Shown: one piece after another, positions 9,798 to 19,467 of the stretch
Layout of the letters: each line of letters begins with the position of its first letter
How positions within the stretch are numbered: the stretch's first letter is position 1
NCBI GenBank assembly: GCA_947426945.1
Contig: CANEFX010000003.1
Span: 62,001-126,000 of the forward strand
Length of the DNA: 64,000 bases
Source: an uncultured Bacillota bacterium
Lineage (GTDB): Bacteria; Bacillota; Clostridia; Oscillospirales; Oscillospiraceae
Direction: 5' to 3'
The notes under the pieces: generated by a model
What the model saw: the letters and a program-made list of their open reading frames with translations, nothing else
What the model was told of the DNA's origin: nothing
Database searches by the model: none
Translations under genes and position numbers: made by a program

Positions 9798-9921
9798 ATC
9801 TATCCACTCCTTTTTATGAAAATTCAGCTCTCCGAACCGAAAACCGGCGGAAGCGCCGTACTATAGTTGTGCCAGATTCGGCGCGGCTTATGCGGAACTT
9901 TAGGAGAGAACAGACTGAGGA

Positions 9922-9950
9922 TTGCTCTTTTTCGGAGGTTCCTGTATAAT
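9922..9950 (+). promoter_or_regulatory. Putative sigma-A promoter upstream of ruvX
   Basis: TTGCTC - 17 bp - TATAAT. Confidence 0.55.
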
Positions 9951-9978
9951 AAATAATCGGAAGGGAGGACGGAGTGTT

Positions 9979-10401
9979 ATGCGTATTATGGCAATTGACT
10001 ACGGGGACGCTCACACCGGAGTGGCCCTGTCCGACCCCACCGGCCTTTTGGTGGGGATTACCACTACCATCGACAGCTGGCGGCAGGAGGTGGTAGTGGA
10101 CCGGCTAACCCGGCTGATTGAGGAACACAGGCCGGAGGAGGTGGTGCTGGGTTTTCCCAGGAACATGGACGGCAGTGACGGCCGGAAGGCGGAGCAGTAC
10201 CGGGGGCTGGCCGCCCGGCTGGAGGAAGCTGCCGGCATAAAGGTAATCCTCTGGGACGAGAGGCGTACCACTATCGACGCCCATCGTATTCTGTTCAACC
10301 AGGGGAAGGACGGCCGGAAGCGGAAAAAGATTGTGGATTCGGTGGCCGCCTCCCTGATCCTGGAGAACTATCTGGACTATAAACGAATGAGGAGAGAGTG
10401 A
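9979..10401 (+). CDS. ruvX: Putative pre-16S rRNA nuclease / Holliday junction resolvase (RuvX/YqgF)
   Basis: MRIMAIDYGDAHTGVALSDPTG...GFPRNMDGSDG...LWDERRTT; start corrected from ORF track 9922. Confidence 0.9.
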   Translation: MRIMAIDYGDAHTGVALSDPTGLLVGITTTIDSWRQEVVVDRLTRLIEEHRPEEVVLGFPRNMDGSDGRKAEQYRGLAARLEEAAGIKVILWDERRTTIDAHRILFNQGKDGRKRKKIVDSVAASLILENYLDYKRMRRE

Positions 10402-10406
10402 TTTCG

Positions 10407-11057
10407 ATGAAAAAAAGGGTTTTCGGCCTTGTTCTGTCTCTGTTGCTCCTGGTGAGCCTTGCCGCCTGCGGCAGGACATACGACGCGGTTTCCAGTACGG
10501 AGATTCATTACTCCAACTCTGGAGCCTCCGGCGGCCTGATCGACCTGCCCGTTCAGGGCCCGGAGGACGGCAGCCGCCCGGATGAGGGCCAAAATCTTCC
10601 GGACAGCGGTCAGGGAAACCTCCCGGATGCCAGCCAGGGCCCCTCCAACGGCGAGAAGGAAAATGTCAACCCGGATGGAGAAAAAGGCGACGGTGGAAAC
10701 AAGTCGGTTGACGAGGACGGCTGGTACACCTCCAAGGAGGAGGTAGCCCTGTACATCCATCTGTACGGCGATCTGCCCGACAATTACGTCACCAAGAAGG
10801 AGGCGGAGGACGCGGGCTGGAGCGGCGGCAATGTGGAGCGCTATACCGGGGAGGGCACCGCCATCGGCGGTAGCCGTTTCGGGAATCGGGAGGGGCTGCT
10901 GCCCAAAGAGCAGGGGAGAACCTACACCGAGTGCGATATCGATACGCCGGGAGAGAATTCCCGCGGAGCGAAACGAATCGTATTCTCTAATGACGGACTG
11001 GTTTACTATACAGAGGACCACTACGAGAGCTTCGAGCTGCTGTACGGAGAGCCATAA
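10407..11057 (+). CDS. Hypothetical lipoprotein; C-terminal region resembles extracellular guanyl-specific ribonuclease/barnase-like proteins (weak)
   Basis: Lipobox LLLVSLAACG; low-complexity linker; C-term ...KNSVDEDGWYTSKEEVALYIHLYGDLPDNYVTKKEAEDAGW...-like pattern seen in secreted RNase families. Confidence 0.6.
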   Translation: MKKRVFGLVLSLLLLVSLAACGRTYDAVSSTEIHYSNSGASGGLIDLPVQGPEDGSRPDEGQNLPDSGQGNLPDASQGPSNGEKENVNPDGEKGDGGNKSVDEDGWYTSKEEVALYIHLYGDLPDNYVTKKEAEDAGWSGGNVERYTGEGTAIGGSRFGNREGLLPKEQGRTYTECDIDTPGENSRGAKRIVFSNDGLVYYTEDHYESFELLYGEP

Positions 11058-11083
11058 AAGCTGAAGTAATTTTTAAAAATCCC

Positions 11084-11112
11084 TTGCGCGGCGGCAGATA
11101 ATTTAGTATAAT
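11084..11112 (+). promoter_or_regulatory. Putative sigma-A promoter
   Basis: TTGCGC - 17 bp - TATAAT upstream of the 11139 ORF. Confidence 0.55.
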
Positions 11113-11138
11113 TATCCTGTGAGATTTTCAGGAAAGGG

Positions 11139-11999
11139 GTGTCCGCAATGTCAGCCATCGGAGCGTATGGAAGCTATGGCAGCATGAGCGGTTACTATTC
11201 CGTTTTTCAAAATAGAAATGCATGGCTGAGCCAGCGGGCCAACCCGGGCAGCACTGATCCAGTCAGCCCGGTGTCCCGGTCCCAGACCACGCCAGTGCCC
11301 CCTGTGGACAGAACCCCCACCGTCCATCGAGGAGCCGCCCAGGCCGTCCCGGAGGAGCAGGAGGGTAGATTCCCCTTCCCCACCATGCGGGAGGGGGCCG
11401 ATCCCGCCGAAATGGCGGTGCGCGCCCGAATTCAGTATTTGGACGGCAGGGCGGAGGACTTGCAGAACGAGCTGTTGGGCTGGAACCAGTCCGAGGGTCT
11501 GGAGAAACTCCTGAAAGGGGAGGCGGCTTCGGACGGCATTAAGCTTCCTTGGGAAAAAGAAGCGGCTGAGGACGGCGTTAAATTCCCCTGGGAGGAGGAG
11601 GCCGACCCCCTGAAGACAGCGAAGGAGGAAGAGGCCAAGACGCCCCAGGAGGTCATGGAGGAGTCCGAGTGCCAGACCTGCAAGAACCGCAAATATCAGG
11701 ACGGCTCCGACGACCCTGGCGTCTCCTTTAAAACGGCTACCAACATCGCCCCCGAGCAGGCGGCCTCCGCCGTCCGGGGTCACGAGCAGGAGCACGTGGT
11801 CCGGGAGCAGGCCAAGGCCCAGCGGGAGGACCGGAAGGTGGTCAGCCAGTCGGTGAGTATCCATACCGCTATCTGCCCCGAGTGCGGCGACGTGTATGTC
11901 TCCGGCGGCACCACCCGCACCACCACCAGGGCCAACCCCGTGGAGGAGGTTCAGCAGCCGGAGGACGACAAGAAGTCCGGCTTTGAGGCGGTAGCTTAA
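11139..11999 (+). CDS. Putative metalloprotease, SprA-related family
   Basis: HExxH motif (GHEQEHV) flanked by CxxC pairs (CQTCKNRKYQDGSDDPGVSFK; CPECGDVYVSGG). Confidence 0.7.
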   Translation: MSAMSAIGAYGSYGSMSGYYSVFQNRNAWLSQRANPGSTDPVSPVSRSQTTPVPPVDRTPTVHRGAAQAVPEEQEGRFPFPTMREGADPAEMAVRARIQYLDGRAEDLQNELLGWNQSEGLEKLLKGEAASDGIKLPWEKEAAEDGVKFPWEEEADPLKTAKEEEAKTPQEVMEESECQTCKNRKYQDGSDDPGVSFKTATNIAPEQAASAVRGHEQEHVVREQAKAQREDRKVVSQSVSIHTAICPECGDVYVSGGTTRTTTRANPVEEVQQPEDDKKSGFEAVA

Positions 12000-12069
12000 A
12001 AAATGCGTACAGCCGGCCTGACGGGCCGGCTGTTTTTGACCTTAGTACTGATTTGGGGGGTGAGCCGGA

Positions 12070-12735
12070 ATGAGGGGAAGCATACGGAAGTCGTCTGTAT
12101 TGACGGTGTATCTCATTGCCTTTTACAGTATCTGGACCGTGTGGGAGTTTTGGGGAAAATCTCTTGTGGACGCCGTCCTGAAAGAGGAATGGGCGGCGCA
12201 GATGATAAAATCCGGCGTGGTTAAAAACCTGGTATGGACGCTCCCTGCGCTCCTTCTAATCCGGCATTTTAGCTCAGATATCGCGATTCCTTTCAGGGAA
12301 ATATTTTCCGCCAAGATCAGCTGGCCAAAGTACCTGCCGGTTTTTATTGTGTTTACAATCTACATCCTGACAGGTTCCATGTTAAAAAACGGCAGGGTGG
12401 AGATGGCCGGCGAGTTTGGGCTTGATAAAGTCATCATCGTTTTGTTTGTCGGGATCACGGAGGAAATGGTGTTCCGCGGCTGGCTGCTCAATGCGATGAT
12501 CTGTGACAATAAGCCGCGGCCTTCCATGTTTTTGAACGCGGTCCTGTTCCTGGCGATTCATTTTCCGGGATGGATTTGCACAGGAGTGTTTGTCCACCGC
12601 TTCACTAGTCTGCAATGTTTGGAGGTCATGGCGTTGGGCGTTGTGTTCAGCCGCGCGTTTATCAAAAGCAGAAGTATATTCGTGCCGATTGCCCTGCATA
12701 TGTACTGGGATTTGCTTGTGTTTCTGTTTATTTGA
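12070..12735 (+). CDS. CPBP family intramembrane (glutamic) metalloprotease
   Basis: Multi-TM; EEMVFRGWLLNAM and later LAIHFPGW motifs (CPBP/Abi signatures). Confidence 0.85.
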   Translation: MRGSIRKSSVLTVYLIAFYSIWTVWEFWGKSLVDAVLKEEWAAQMIKSGVVKNLVWTLPALLLIRHFSSDIAIPFREIFSAKISWPKYLPVFIVFTIYILTGSMLKNGRVEMAGEFGLDKVIIVLFVGITEEMVFRGWLLNAMICDNKPRPSMFLNAVLFLAIHFPGWICTGVFVHRFTSLQCLEVMALGVVFSRAFIKSRSIFVPIALHMYWDLLVFLFI

Positions 12736-12767
12736 CCGCAAAAGGTGAAAAGGAGCCGAATCACCTC

Positions 12768-12796
12768 TTGCAATTGCAGGCTCATTCCGCTATAAT
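12768..12796 (+). promoter_or_regulatory. Putative sigma-A promoter of leuS
   Basis: TTGCAA - 17 bp - TATAAT. Confidence 0.65.
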
Positions 12797-12856
12797 AGCA
12801 TGGAATTACTGTCGATTCGGCCCTCTGCGGCCAGACGATACAGGAGAGTGTTTGCT

Positions 12857-15358
12857 TTGAAGTACGATTTTACCGCCATTGAGAAGAAATGGCAGACCAG
12901 GTGGAAGGATGAAAAGACCTTCGCCTGCAAAAATGGCGACCCCCGGCCCAAATTCTACGGCCTGGTGGAGTTCCCCTACCCCTCCGGAGCAGGACTGCAT
13001 GTGGGCCATCCCCGGCCTTACACCGCTATGGACGTGATCGCCCGGAAGAAGCGGATGGACGGCTATAACGTCCTGCTGCCCATCGGCTACGACGCTTTCG
13101 GCCTGCCCACTGAGAATTTCGCCATCAAGAACCACGTCCATCCTGCCGTTGTCACCAGGCAGAACATCGAAAACTTCACCCGCCAGCTCCACATGCTGGG
13201 CTACTCCTTCGACTGGGACAGGTGCGTGGACACCACCGACCCCAGTTATTACAAGTGGACCCAGTGGATTTTCCTCCAGCTGTACAAGCACGGCCTGGCC
13301 TACAAGACCACCATGCCGGTGAACTGGTGCACCTCCTGCAAGTGCGTGCTGGCCAACGAGGAGGTGGTGGAGGGGGTCTGCGAGCGGTGCGGCGCCCCCG
13401 TGGTCCGCAAGGAGAAGTCTCAGTGGATGTTGAAGATCACCGCCTATGCCCAGAAGCTCATCGACGGGCTGGATACCGTGGACTTCATCGAGCGGGTCAA
13501 GACCCAGCAGCGCAACTGGATCGGCCGGTCCACTGGCGCGGAGGTCACCTTCAAGGCCACCACCGGGGACAACATCGTGGTATTCACCACCCGGCCCGAC
13601 ACTCTCTTCGGCGCCACCTATATGGTTATCTCTCCGGAGCACCGCTTCGTCAGGGAGTGGAAGGACAGGCTGTCCAACTGGGACGAGGTGGCCGCCTATG
13701 TGGAGGAAGCAGGGCGCAAGTCCGATTTCGAGCGCACCGAGCTGTCCGCCGACAAGGAGAAGACCGGCGTTATGCTCCGGGGCGTGCAGGCGGTCAACCC
13801 GGTGAACGGCCGGGAGATCCCCATTTTCATCTCCGATTACGTGCTGGCCTCCTACGGCACCGGGGCCATTATGGCCGTCCCTGCCCACGACACCCGTGAC
13901 TGGGCTTTTGCCAAAAAATTCGGCTGTGAGATCATCGAGGTGGTCTCCGGCGGTGAGGACGTGCAGAAGGAGGCCTTTACCGCCAAGGATGACACCGGAA
14001 TTATGGTCAACTCCGACTTCCTGGACGGCATGACCGTGAAGGACGCTATTCCCGCCATCACCAAATGGCTGGAGGAGAAGGGCATCGGCCACGAGCAGGT
14101 AAACTACAAGCTCCGGGACTGGGTGTTCTCCCGTCAGCGGTACTGGGGCGAGCCTATCCCCATGGTGTGGTGCGAGAAGTGCGGCTGGGTGCCCCTGCCT
14201 GAGGACCAGCTCCCTCTGCTGCTCCCGGAGGTGGAGAGCTACGAGCCCACCGACAACGGGGAAAGCCCTCTTGCGCAGATGCGCGACTGGGTGAACACCA
14301 CCTGCCCCTGCTGCGGAGCCCCCGCCAAACGGGAGACCGACACCATGCCCCAGTGGGCAGGATCCAGCTGGTACTTTTTGCGGTACATGGACCCACACAA
14401 CGACACGGCGCTGGCTTCCAAGGAGGCGCTTGAATACTGGGGCCAGGTGGACTGGTACAACGGCGGCATGGAGCACACCACCCTCCACCTGCTCTATTCC
14501 CGCTTCTGGAATAACTTCCTCCACGATATCGGGGTGATTCCTTACGCCGAGCCCTACGCCAAGCGCACCAGCCACGGCATGATCCTGGGCCGCAATCCAC
14601 ATTATGTGGGCTATGCGGAGACGGAGGAGGAGAAGCAGGCCCTCATCGACAAGTACGGCAGCCAGGCACAGCGCCCTTCGGTGAAGATGTCCAAGTCCCT
14701 GGGCAACGTGGTCAACCCCGACGACGTGATCCGGGACTACGGCGCGGATACCATGAGGCTGTATATCATGTTCATCGGCGACTTTGAGAAGACGGCCACC
14801 TGGTCCGACGAGTCGGTTCGGGGCTGCAAGAAGTTCCTGGACCGGGTGTGGAACCTGAGCGAGAAATTGAAGGAGGGGGCGGAGGTCTCCCCTGAGAACG
14901 AGCTGGCGGTTCACCGGGCCATTAAAAAGGTGTCTGACGATATCGAGGCCATGAAGTTCAACACGGCCATTGCCGCGCTGATGTCTCTGGTTAACGACTT
15001 CTATGCCAAGGGGGCAACCAAAGGAGACTATAAGCAGCTGCTGCTGATGCTGTCCCCCTTCGCCCCCCACCTGTGCGAGGAGCTGTGGGAGATGAACGGC
15101 TACGGCGGACAGGTGTGTCTCCAGCCCTGGCCCGTGTACGACGAGAGCAAGACGGTGGCCGCTACCGCTAAAATGGCCGTTCAGGTGGGCGGTAAGGTGA
15201 AGGCCAATATCGTGGTAGCGGCTGGCGCTTCCGACGAAGAGGTGGTGGCTGCGGCCTTGGCCGATCCCAAAATTGCCAAACTGGCCGAAGGGATGCAGCT
15301 GGTCAAATCCATTGTAGTCAAAGGCAAGCTGGTCAGCCTGATTTTCAAGCCACAGTAA
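12857..15358 (+). CDS. leuS: Leucyl-tRNA synthetase
   Basis: [20 protein letters not shown] (HIGH region), [12 protein letters not shown] (KMSKS); likely TTG start at 12857 ([13 protein letters not shown]) because ORF-track start 12800 lies just after the promoter. Confidence 0.95.
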   Translation: MKYDFTAIEKKWQTRWKDEKTFACKNGDPRPKFYGLVEFPYPSGAGLHVGHPRPYTAMDVIARKKRMDGYNVLLPIGYDAFGLPTENFAIKNHVHPAVVTRQNIENFTRQLHMLGYSFDWDRCVDTTDPSYYKWTQWIFLQLYKHGLAYKTTMPVNWCTSCKCVLANEEVVEGVCERCGAPVVRKEKSQWMLKITAYAQKLIDGLDTVDFIERVKTQQRNWIGRSTGAEVTFKATTGDNIVVFTTRPDTLFGATYMVISPEHRFVREWKDRLSNWDEVAAYVEEAGRKSDFERTELSADKEKTGVMLRGVQAVNPVNGREIPIFISDYVLASYGTGAIMAVPAHDTRDWAFAKKFGCEIIEVVSGGEDVQKEAFTAKDDTGIMVNSDFLDGMTVKDAIPAITKWLEEKGIGHEQVNYKLRDWVFSRQRYWGEPIPMVWCEKCGWVPLPEDQLPLLLPEVESYEPTDNGESPLAQMRDWVNTTCPCCGAPAKRETDTMPQWAGSSWYFLRYMDPHNDTALASKEALEYWGQVDWYNGGMEHTTLHLLYSRFWNNFLHDIGVIPYAEPYAKRTSHGMILGRNPHYVGYAETEEEKQALIDKYGSQAQRPSVKMSKSLGNVVNPDDVIRDYGADTMRLYIMFIGDFEKTATWSDESVRGCKKFLDRVWNLSEKLKEGAEVSPENELAVHRAIKKVSDDIEAMKFNTAIAALMSLVNDFYAKGATKGDYKQLLLMLSPFAPHLCEELWEMNGYGGQVCLQPWPVYDESKTVAATAKMAVQVGGKVKANIVVAAGASDEEVVAAALADPKIAKLAEGMQLVKSIVVKGKLVSLIFKPQ

Positions 15359-15386
15359 CATTCACAGGCTGTTTACAAATCTGCTC

Positions 15387-15415
15387 TTGACAGATAGGCC
15401 GAAAGGCAATATAAT
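15387..15415 (+). promoter_or_regulatory. Putative sigma-A promoter of rpsU
   Basis: TTGACA - 17 bp - TATAAT. Confidence 0.7.
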
Positions 15416-15492
15416 AACAATGTTAAAGCCATAAAAATGGCCCTTACGTGAGCGGGAAATTCCCGCCGCGCGCGGAGGGAGGGAAATATAAA

Positions 15493-15675
15493 ATGTCGGA
15501 AGTCCGAGTGAGAGAAAACGAGTCTCTGGAGAGCGCCCTGAAGCGTTTCAAGCGCAGTTGCGCCAAGTCTGGAGTGCTGGCCGAGGTCCGCAAGCGTGAG
15601 CACTACGAGAGCCCCAGCGTCAAGCGCCGCAAAAAGTCCGAGGCCGCCCGCAAGAACCGCAAGAAGTTTTATTAA
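15493..15675 (+). CDS. rpsU: 30S ribosomal protein S21
   Basis: [60 protein letters not shown]. Confidence 0.95.
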   Translation: MSEVRVRENESLESALKRFKRSCAKSGVLAEVRKREHYESPSVKRRKKSEAARKNRKKFY

Positions 15676-15687
15676 GCAGCAGTAAAG

Positions 15688-15711
15688 CCGCCGGAGCGTA
15701 CGCTCCGGCGG
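15688..15711 (+). terminator. Rho-independent terminator after rpsU
   Basis: ccgccggagcg-ta-cgctccggcgg followed by tttt. Confidence 0.85.
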
Positions 15712-15745
15712 TTTTATCAATATTCCGGTTGTGAGAGGAATCCCC

Positions 15746-17062
15746 TTATGACCAGGGCAGCCAGCTGCCGCTGTTCCGGGCCTCTACCATGTCCAGCGCG
15801 CCATCCAGCATCTCGGCGGCGTCGGCCATGGTCAGGGGGCCGGACAAGGGGCCGGAGCCGGCCTGCTCCGGGCGAAGTATGCCGGAGGCGGACAGGTTGG
15901 CCGCCGCCTGGGCGGCCCAGTGTCCGTTTCCAGCGGAGAACACGGTCACCGGCACGTCGGTGATTTCAAGCAGATTGTCTAGCATCACGGCGGCCTCCGC
16001 CCGGGAGATAGAGCTGCCGGCCCGGAATACGGGAGCGCCATCTGCATCCCGGGAGCCCTGAACCACGCCAGCCTTCAGCGCGGCGGAGACGGCTCCCTTG
16101 GCCCAGGTGGGGATGGCGTCGTCATCAGAAAAACCGGTAAGGGTGACTCCCTCCAGATCCTCCAGCCCGGCCACAGACATGGCCATAGTGAGGAACTGAG
16201 CCCGGGTTACGGGCTGTTCCGGATCGAAGAAGTACCGCCCGTTGACATACCGGCCCACGTAGATGCCATCCTCGGCCAGCCGGACGGCGGCCTTCTGGAC
16301 AGGATGGCCGCTGAGGTCGGAATAGGTCACCCTGGTATCAGGCTTATCGATGCGCAGAGAAACCTTGGCCTCCGGAGAGGTATTGCCCGCCGGGTCAACG
16401 GCCACGTAGGTGAAGGAATCCCGTCCTGTCTTGTTTTCATAGGGGGTGTAGACAAACTGACTGGAGCCGTCCTCCGCCAGGGTCACCGATCCTCGGGCAG
16501 GGGTGGAGGTGAGTTGGAAGGAAAGGGGGTCTCCCTCACCGTCTACCGCGTCAAAGTATCCGGTGATGGCCACGTTTTTATAGGTGGTCAGCTCCATATT
16601 TCGAGCTACTGGGGGGTTGTTTGCTTCGGTCAAAAGATAGAATGTCACTGTGGTTTGCTTCTCCCCCTGCCGGTCGGAGAAGGCGGGGGTAAACAGCAGA
16701 GAGGCAGTGGTGACCCCGGGGTGTTCGGCGCATTGGAAGCGCAGACCGGACAGCGCGGTGACGTCTACGCAGGAGCCTGGCTCCAGGGGCTGGCCGCCGA
16801 TATTCAGAACGCCGGCCTCCGGATCGGGGAGGCGGTCCACGGTGATGCCGGTGAGGACGGCCTTCTTGTCGGGCTTGACTACGAAGTCTGCCGCATCAAA
16901 GACGATGGCGGAACCGGTCAGGCCGTTTTTGGAAAAATCCTCCACATAGGGGACCTCTGCTTTTTTGTTCCAGAAGAGTGCGGAGGCGGGGAGTGCCAGG
17001 GAAAAGGCCAGTGCCAGTGCCAGGAGGGGCGCGGCAGTCCGGCGTAGAGATTTGTATTTCAT
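15746..17062 (-). CDS. Secreted S-layer-homology (SLH) domain protein with cadherin/Ig-like repeat
   Basis: Signal peptide MKYKSLRRTAAPLLALALAFSLALPASA; NNPPVARNMELTTYKNVAITGYFDAVDGEGDPLSFQL (tandem Ig-like); C-terminal SLH-like segments (FDPEQPVTRAQFLTMAMSVAG, SSISRAEAAVMLDNLL). Confidence 0.8.
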   Translation of the reverse strand: MKYKSLRRTAAPLLALALAFSLALPASALFWNKKAEVPYVEDFSKNGLTGSAIVFDAADFVVKPDKKAVLTGITVDRLPDPEAGVLNIGGQPLEPGSCVDVTALSGLRFQCAEHPGVTTASLLFTPAFSDRQGEKQTTVTFYLLTEANNPPVARNMELTTYKNVAITGYFDAVDGEGDPLSFQLTSTPARGSVTLAEDGSSQFVYTPYENKTGRDSFTYVAVDPAGNTSPEAKVSLRIDKPDTRVTYSDLSGHPVQKAAVRLAEDGIYVGRYVNGRYFFDPEQPVTRAQFLTMAMSVAGLEDLEGVTLTGFSDDDAIPTWAKGAVSAALKAGVVQGSRDADGAPVFRAGSSISRAEAAVMLDNLLEITDVPVTVFSAGNGHWAAQAAANLSASGILRPEQAGSGPLSGPLTMADAAEMLDGALDMVEARNSGSWLPWS

Positions 17063-17186
17063 GGGGGATACCTCCTTAAAAATGGATGTATCCCTATTGT
17101 TTTTCCCGCAGAGGGAAATTATGCAGTGAGAAAAAATGGAAAAAGGGGAGCCGCCCGACAGGTGATCCCCTGGAATCAGGCGGGCT

Positions 17187-18116
17187 TCAGGGGAACATGG
17201 GGGAGGAGAGGTAACGATCGCCGGAGTCCGGAAGGATAACCGCGATATTTTTTTCAAAAAACTCCTCACGAAGAGCCAGCCGGCCCGCCGCCCACAGGGC
17301 CGCGCCAGAGGAGATACCCACCAGGATGCCCTCCCGACGGACGGCCTCCCGGCCCATGTCATAGGCGTCCTGGTCCCCGACCCGGATCACCTCGTCGTAG
17401 CAGCTCCGGTCCAGGGCAGCGGGAATGAAATTGGCTCCGATGCCCTGGATGCCGTGGGGGCCGGGACGGCCGCCGGACAACAGGGGAGAGGAGTCAGGTT
17501 CCACTGCCGCCACATGGATATGGGGGTTCTGCTCCCTGAGATACCGGGCAGTTCCGGACAGGGTGCCGCCGGTGCCCACGCAGACGACCAGGGCGTCGAT
17601 TTGTCCGCCGGTGTCCCGCCAGATTTCCGGGCCGGTGGTACGATAGTGGGCCTCCGGTCCGGCGGGGTTTTCGAACTGCCGGGGCATAAAGCCGCCAGAA
17701 GTGGAGACAAGCAGCTCCTCCGCCTTTTTCACTGCCCCCTGCATCCCCTTCGCCCCGGGGGTGAGGACTAACTGAGCCCCGTAGGCGGCCAGCATGGTCC
17801 GTCGTTCGGCGGACATGGAGTCTGGCATGGTGAGAATAACCCGGTAGCCACGGGCGGCGGCCACCATGGCCAGGCCGATGCCCGTATTGCCGGAGGTGGG
17901 CTCGATAATGGTACCGCCGGGCTGCAGTATGCCCCGGGCCTCGGCGTCGTCGATAAGGGAGAGGGCCAGCCGGTCCTTGGCGGAGCCGGCGGGGTTAAGG
18001 TACTCCAGCTTGGCGAGCACGTTGCCCTTCCAGCCCATCCGGGCGGCCAGGCGAGAGAGCCGCAGCAGGGGGGTTCCACCCACCAGCTGTTCCACGCTGT
18101 CATATATGGCTGACAT
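17187..18116 (-). CDS. cysK: Cysteine synthase (O-acetylserine sulfhydrylase)
   Basis: LVGGTPLLRLSRL, EYLNPAGSAKDRLALSLI (PLP Lys), EPTSGNTGIGLAMVAAARGY, VGTGGTLSGTARYL. Confidence 0.9.
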   Translation of the reverse strand: MSAIYDSVEQLVGGTPLLRLSRLAARMGWKGNVLAKLEYLNPAGSAKDRLALSLIDDAEARGILQPGGTIIEPTSGNTGIGLAMVAAARGYRVILTMPDSMSAERRTMLAAYGAQLVLTPGAKGMQGAVKKAEELLVSTSGGFMPRQFENPAGPEAHYRTTGPEIWRDTGGQIDALVVCVGTGGTLSGTARYLREQNPHIHVAAVEPDSSPLLSGGRPGPHGIQGIGANFIPAALDRSCYDEVIRVGDQDAYDMGREAVRREGILVGISSGAALWAAGRLALREEFFEKNIAVILPDSGDRYLSSPMFP

Positions 18117-18182
18117 GATGATCCGTCCTTTCCGGAAAAACGATGGTACTATGATACTCCGAAAGAGGGGCGGCTGTCAACG

Positions 18183-18788
18183 TCAGTCTATGTACTCCTG
18201 AGTCAGGGACATGACGGATACCTCAAAAGCGGTGCGTTCCTGGAGCAGGCCGTTCACCTCCTTGGTATATATCCGGCTCTGGAGCCGCCCCTCCAGAGAC
18301 AGCCGGTCCCCCACGCCCATGGAGCCGCAGCGGTAGGCCAGACTGCCCCAGGCGATGCAGGGCAGATAGTCCGCCCGGCCGTAGCGCCGGTTGATGGCAA
18401 GGATCATGTCGCAAATGGTTCGGCCCAGGGGGGTGGTGCGGAGGACGGGCGGCTTGCACAGCGTTCCAGCCAGTTCCAGCCGGTTTTCGTCCTCTCCTTC
18501 CTCCTGAGAGAGCTCTTTGGCAAAGACGCTGACCACCAGCCTGCTGCCCACGCCGCTGCGGTTATTGAAGGTGCGTACCTCTCCCCGAACGGTAAGGGGA
18601 CAGCCTTCCTCCAGGGCAAGGCTGCTGAGCTGCTCCCGGGCGGCAACGATATTCAGGCAGTCCTCCGCCCCGGACAGGCGGCGTACCGCAAGGGGAAACA
18701 CGAGATATTCCACTCCGTGGTTGCTGTGAGAAGACGCGGGAGCTGCGACCAGCCGCCCCCGGAGGAATATGGTATTGTTGGTCTGCAT
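18183..18788 (-). CDS. Single-stranded DNA-binding protein-like, probable tandem OB-fold
   Basis: Two SSB-like segments: NNTIFLRGRLVAAPA...VRGEVRTFNNRSG and LAGTLCKPPVLRTTPLGRTICDMILAINRRYGRADYLPCIAWGSLA. Confidence 0.7.
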   Translation of the reverse strand: MQTNNTIFLRGRLVAAPASSHSNHGVEYLVFPLAVRRLSGAEDCLNIVAAREQLSSLALEEGCPLTVRGEVRTFNNRSGVGSRLVVSVFAKELSQEEGEDENRLELAGTLCKPPVLRTTPLGRTICDMILAINRRYGRADYLPCIAWGSLAYRCGSMGVGDRLSLEGRLQSRIYTKEVNGLLQERTAFEVSVMSLTQEYID

Positions 18789-18872
18789 GAAAGCAACACT
18801 CCTATCGTCAAAACGGCCAATGGCCTGTTGCTTTCATCCTATGCGGCGCCGGGGACGGGTATGTCCGAAAAA

Positions 18873-18897
18873 ACTCCTCCCGTACACCGGGAGGAGT
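18873..18897 (-). terminator. Rho-independent terminator of the RR-flavodoxin-HK-GNAT gene string
   Basis: On minus strand actcctcccg-gtgta-cgggaggagt followed by tttttt. Confidence 0.8.
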
Positions 18898-18900
18898 CTG

Positions 18901-19467
18901 TTAAAAACTGTTTAATACTGTTTGAACCTTCTCCTGTGGCAGACCCGGAATGGGAATCAACGGTTTGGGTGTGGGATCATAGGAGGCGATAGCCTGTTCA
19001 AACCAGAACAGATCGATCCATCTGCCATTTTTATAGCCCGCCTTTTGCTGGACTCCCATCAGCCGGAAGCCCAGAGCGGCGTGGAGCGCCTCGCTGGCGG
19101 GGTTGGGACTGGCCACCAGACCGTAGACAGTCCGCACGCCCTGGAGCCGCAGCAGCTCGATCAGCACCCGGTACAGCCGGCTGCCCAAACCCTTTCCGGC
19201 GGCATCGGGATGCAGGTAGATGGACAGTTCCGCCCCCCAGCCGTAGGCGGCCCGCGATCCGATGGGGTGGGCGTAGGCATAGCCCAGAATGTCGGAACCG
19301 TCGGCTATGACCAAATAGGGGTATGTCTTTAAAATGGCGGCCACTCGCCCGGTGAATTCCTCCTCACTGGGCAGCACGTATTCAAAGGTGACAGTGGTGG
19401 GGATATACTGTTCGTAGATAGACAGAAGGGCGGGCACATCCGCCGCTGACGCAAAGCGTAGATTCAT
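18901..19467 (-). CDS. GNAT family N-acetyltransferase (phosphinothricin acetyltransferase-like)
   Basis: MNLRFASAADVPALLSIYEQYIPTTVTFEYVLPS...; LHPDAAGKGLGSRLYRVLIEL acetyl-CoA motif. Confidence 0.85.
   Translation of the reverse strand: MNLRFASAADVPALLSIYEQYIPTTVTFEYVLPSEEEFTGRVAAILKTYPYLVIADGSDILGYAYAHPIGSRAAYGWGAELSIYLHPDAAGKGLGSRLYRVLIELLRLQGVRTVYGLVASPNPASEALHAALGFRLMGVQQKAGYKNGRWIDLFWFEQAIASYDPTPKPLIPIPGLPQEKVQTVLNSF

Noticed and set aside
12735-12857. T-box leader upstream of leuS
   Set aside because: Only about 60 nt between the promoter -10 box and the start codon; no room for specifier stem and antiterminator.
12806-15361. 851-aa minus-strand ORF antisense to leuS
   Set aside because: Shadow ORF of leuS; no recognisable domain and compositional bias.
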